NCBI GenBank assembly: GCA_039096225.1
Contig: JBBPEB010000002.1
Coordinates: 434,001-498,000, forward strand
DNA length: 64,000 nt
Direction: 5' to 3'
DNA from: Blastocystis sp. Blastoise
Taxonomy: Eukaryota > Sar > Bigyra > Opalinata > Blastocystidae
The notes under the pieces were generated by a model. That model had not been told where the DNA came from, did not search any database, and was given only the letters and a program-made list of their open reading frames with translations. Positions 63,157 through 64,000 of the stretch are shown here, in pieces. Each line of letters starts with the position of its first letter. Position 1 is the first letter of the stretch. Both the position numbers and the translations under genes were made by a program.

Positions 63157-63441
63157 ATGGATAAGGAAATTAATAACACCCAGGATGTATGTAAAGATGT
63201 TGAAATGGATTCAGATCATCCTAAAACACCTAAGAAGCCCCGCCAACCCCGTGCAGTCTCAATAATTAAACGTAAAGGTGAAGATATTCAAGTTATTCCT
63301 GATTATTTACTGGTTTTCCTTAAGAATTTTAAAGTTATGCTTGATGATCTGCTAATGAATGATATGACCCAACGTCAGAAAATTGATGAATTATTTGAAA
63401 ATGATGAATCATCAAATTCTAAAAGAAAAAGAACTGCTTAA
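63157..63441 (+). CDS. Unrecognised small basic-ended protein (94 aa)
   Basis: The intronless frame runs from ATG 63157. It has an acidic N-terminal stretch, then a proline/lysine segment PKTPKKPRQPRA that resembles an AT-hook or nuclear localisation signal. A central hydrophobic helix follows (VIPDYLLVFLKNFKVML), and the C-terminus KRKRTA is also NLS-like. No family was recognised. It lies between the 134-aa and 78-aa genes, same strand, with short AT-rich spacers. Two NLS-like ends suggest a nuclear or DNA-associated protein. That is inference. Confidence 0.6.
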   Translation: MDKEINNTQDVCKDVEMDSDHPKTPKKPRQPRAVSIIKRKGEDIQVIPDYLLVFLKNFKVMLDDLLMNDMTQRQKIDELFENDESSNSKRKRTA

Positions 63442-63564
63442 TTTGTCTTAAAATTATCATTAATTAATAAAATTTTGTTTTGTTTTCTTTAAAACTGTTG
63501 GATAAATATCTTTAAGCCCATAATACACAACTCTATTAATTTTTTATAATAAAATGTAATTTAA

Positions 63565-63642
63565 CCCCTGGATAATAACATTCCAGCCCCTGGATTGTTT
63601 CTCTATTATTTTTTAATAATAAACTTTCAATACCCCCTGGAT
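63565..63642 (+). promoter_or_regulatory. Three CCCCTGGAT motifs upstream of the 63716 gene
   Basis: Exact CCCCTGGAT is found at 63565-63573, 63587-63595 and 63634-63642, the last with an extra leading C. The spacing is 22 and 47 bases. Four exact copies in 1.2 kb of DNA that is otherwise nearly free of C and G runs is far from chance. Confidence 0.5.
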
Positions 63643-63715
63643 CACTAAAAACGAAATCTTTTTTATTTTATTATAAATTTATTTTCATATTTATTTATAT
63701 TTATTTGGTGAAAAA

Positions 63716-63952
63716 ATGAAATTTTCGTTACAACACGATTTGATGACTGCCTGCTTAAATATTAAAAGATTGCAGCGTATGATCACAAAGATGCAGGAGG
63801 AAATAGATGATATGGTTGATACTATTGATAGAATTAATGATACTGTTCTAGAAGATTATTTAGAATTAACTGATGAAGATGATGATATTGAAGATCCTCC
63901 AAAATCACCAAGAAGTCCTCGAAGTATGGTCGAAAAAATCTTAAAATTTTAA
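63716..63952 (+). CDS. Unrecognised coiled-coil-like small protein (78 aa)
   Basis: The intronless frame starts after GGTGAAAAAATG and ends in TAA at 63950-63952. Residues 5-45 show heptad-like spacing of Leu, Ile and Met (IKRLQRMITKMQEEIDDM...), suggesting a coiled coil. An acidic segment (LTDEDDDIEDPP) follows, then an SPRSPRS motif with possible proline-directed phosphorylation sites. No family was recognised. It shares size, orientation and upstream motif with its two neighbours. The sequence after the stop to 64000 holds nothing further. Confidence 0.6.
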   Translation: MKFSLQHDLMTACLNIKRLQRMITKMQEEIDDMVDTIDRINDTVLEDYLELTDEDDDIEDPPKSPRSPRSMVEKILKF

Positions 63953-64000
63953 TTCATCTGCTTTTTATTTTTATCATATGAGTTTTAAATATATTCAGTT

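Overview
The window is extremely AT-rich eukaryotic DNA. Short spliceosomal introns (mostly GTATAT...TATAG, about 40-75 nt) run through several genes, microsatellites of (AAT)n, (ATT)n and (TA)n are everywhere, and transposable elements are dense and nested. The base composition, poly-Asn and poly-Ser tracts and intron style would fit a very AT-rich fungus such as an anaerobic gut fungus, but an AT-rich amoeba or other protist is not excluded. The assignment is inference only.

Layout. 422-1266 (-) holds the 3' exons of an unrecognised cellular gene. Bases 1975-38913 are one set of nested elements. An outer CACTA (EnSpm) DNA transposon W (1975-38913, 3-bp target duplication ATT) carries a Tnp2/DUF4218-type transposase gene and a divergent small accessory gene. 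A second CACTA element X (12104-38326, duplication ATA) sits in W and carries decayed copies of the same two genes. X contains two copies of one non-autonomous Helitron: H1 at 13232-15926 and H2 at 28364-37791. H2 is itself split by a third CACTA element Y (30068-36784, duplication ATA). H1 shows the empty site of Y, which supports the reconstruction. X's transposase also carries a 193-bp hAT-type MITE, a nonsense codon and a 1-kb minisatellite in an intron-like segment.

39047-44646 is a piggyBac-like transposon with 41-bp inverted repeats flanked by AAAT. Its spliced transposase includes a SAP domain. One (ATT)n intron received a 2.86-kb Helitron, which in turn carries the second copy of the hAT MITE and a 151-bp palindrome. 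44651-48872 is non-coding, with a degenerate Helitron end.

48873-48945 is an intact tRNA-Phe(GAA) gene. Directly behind it lies a ~10-kb non-LTR retrotransposon with an R2-type layout: reverse transcriptase, CCHC, restriction-like endonuclease. Its far end is followed by a second copy of the last 23 nt of the tRNA gene, and then by an older truncated copy of the same retrotransposon. The simplest reading is an element that repeatedly targets the 3' end of this tRNA gene and regenerates the gene through its target duplication.

60976-61943 is another Helitron-related segment with a large terminal hairpin. After a tandem ~165-bp repeat, the window ends with three compact intronless genes on the + strand (62570-63952). 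Their intergenic DNA carries a repeated CCCCTGGAT motif. None of the three proteins was recognised.
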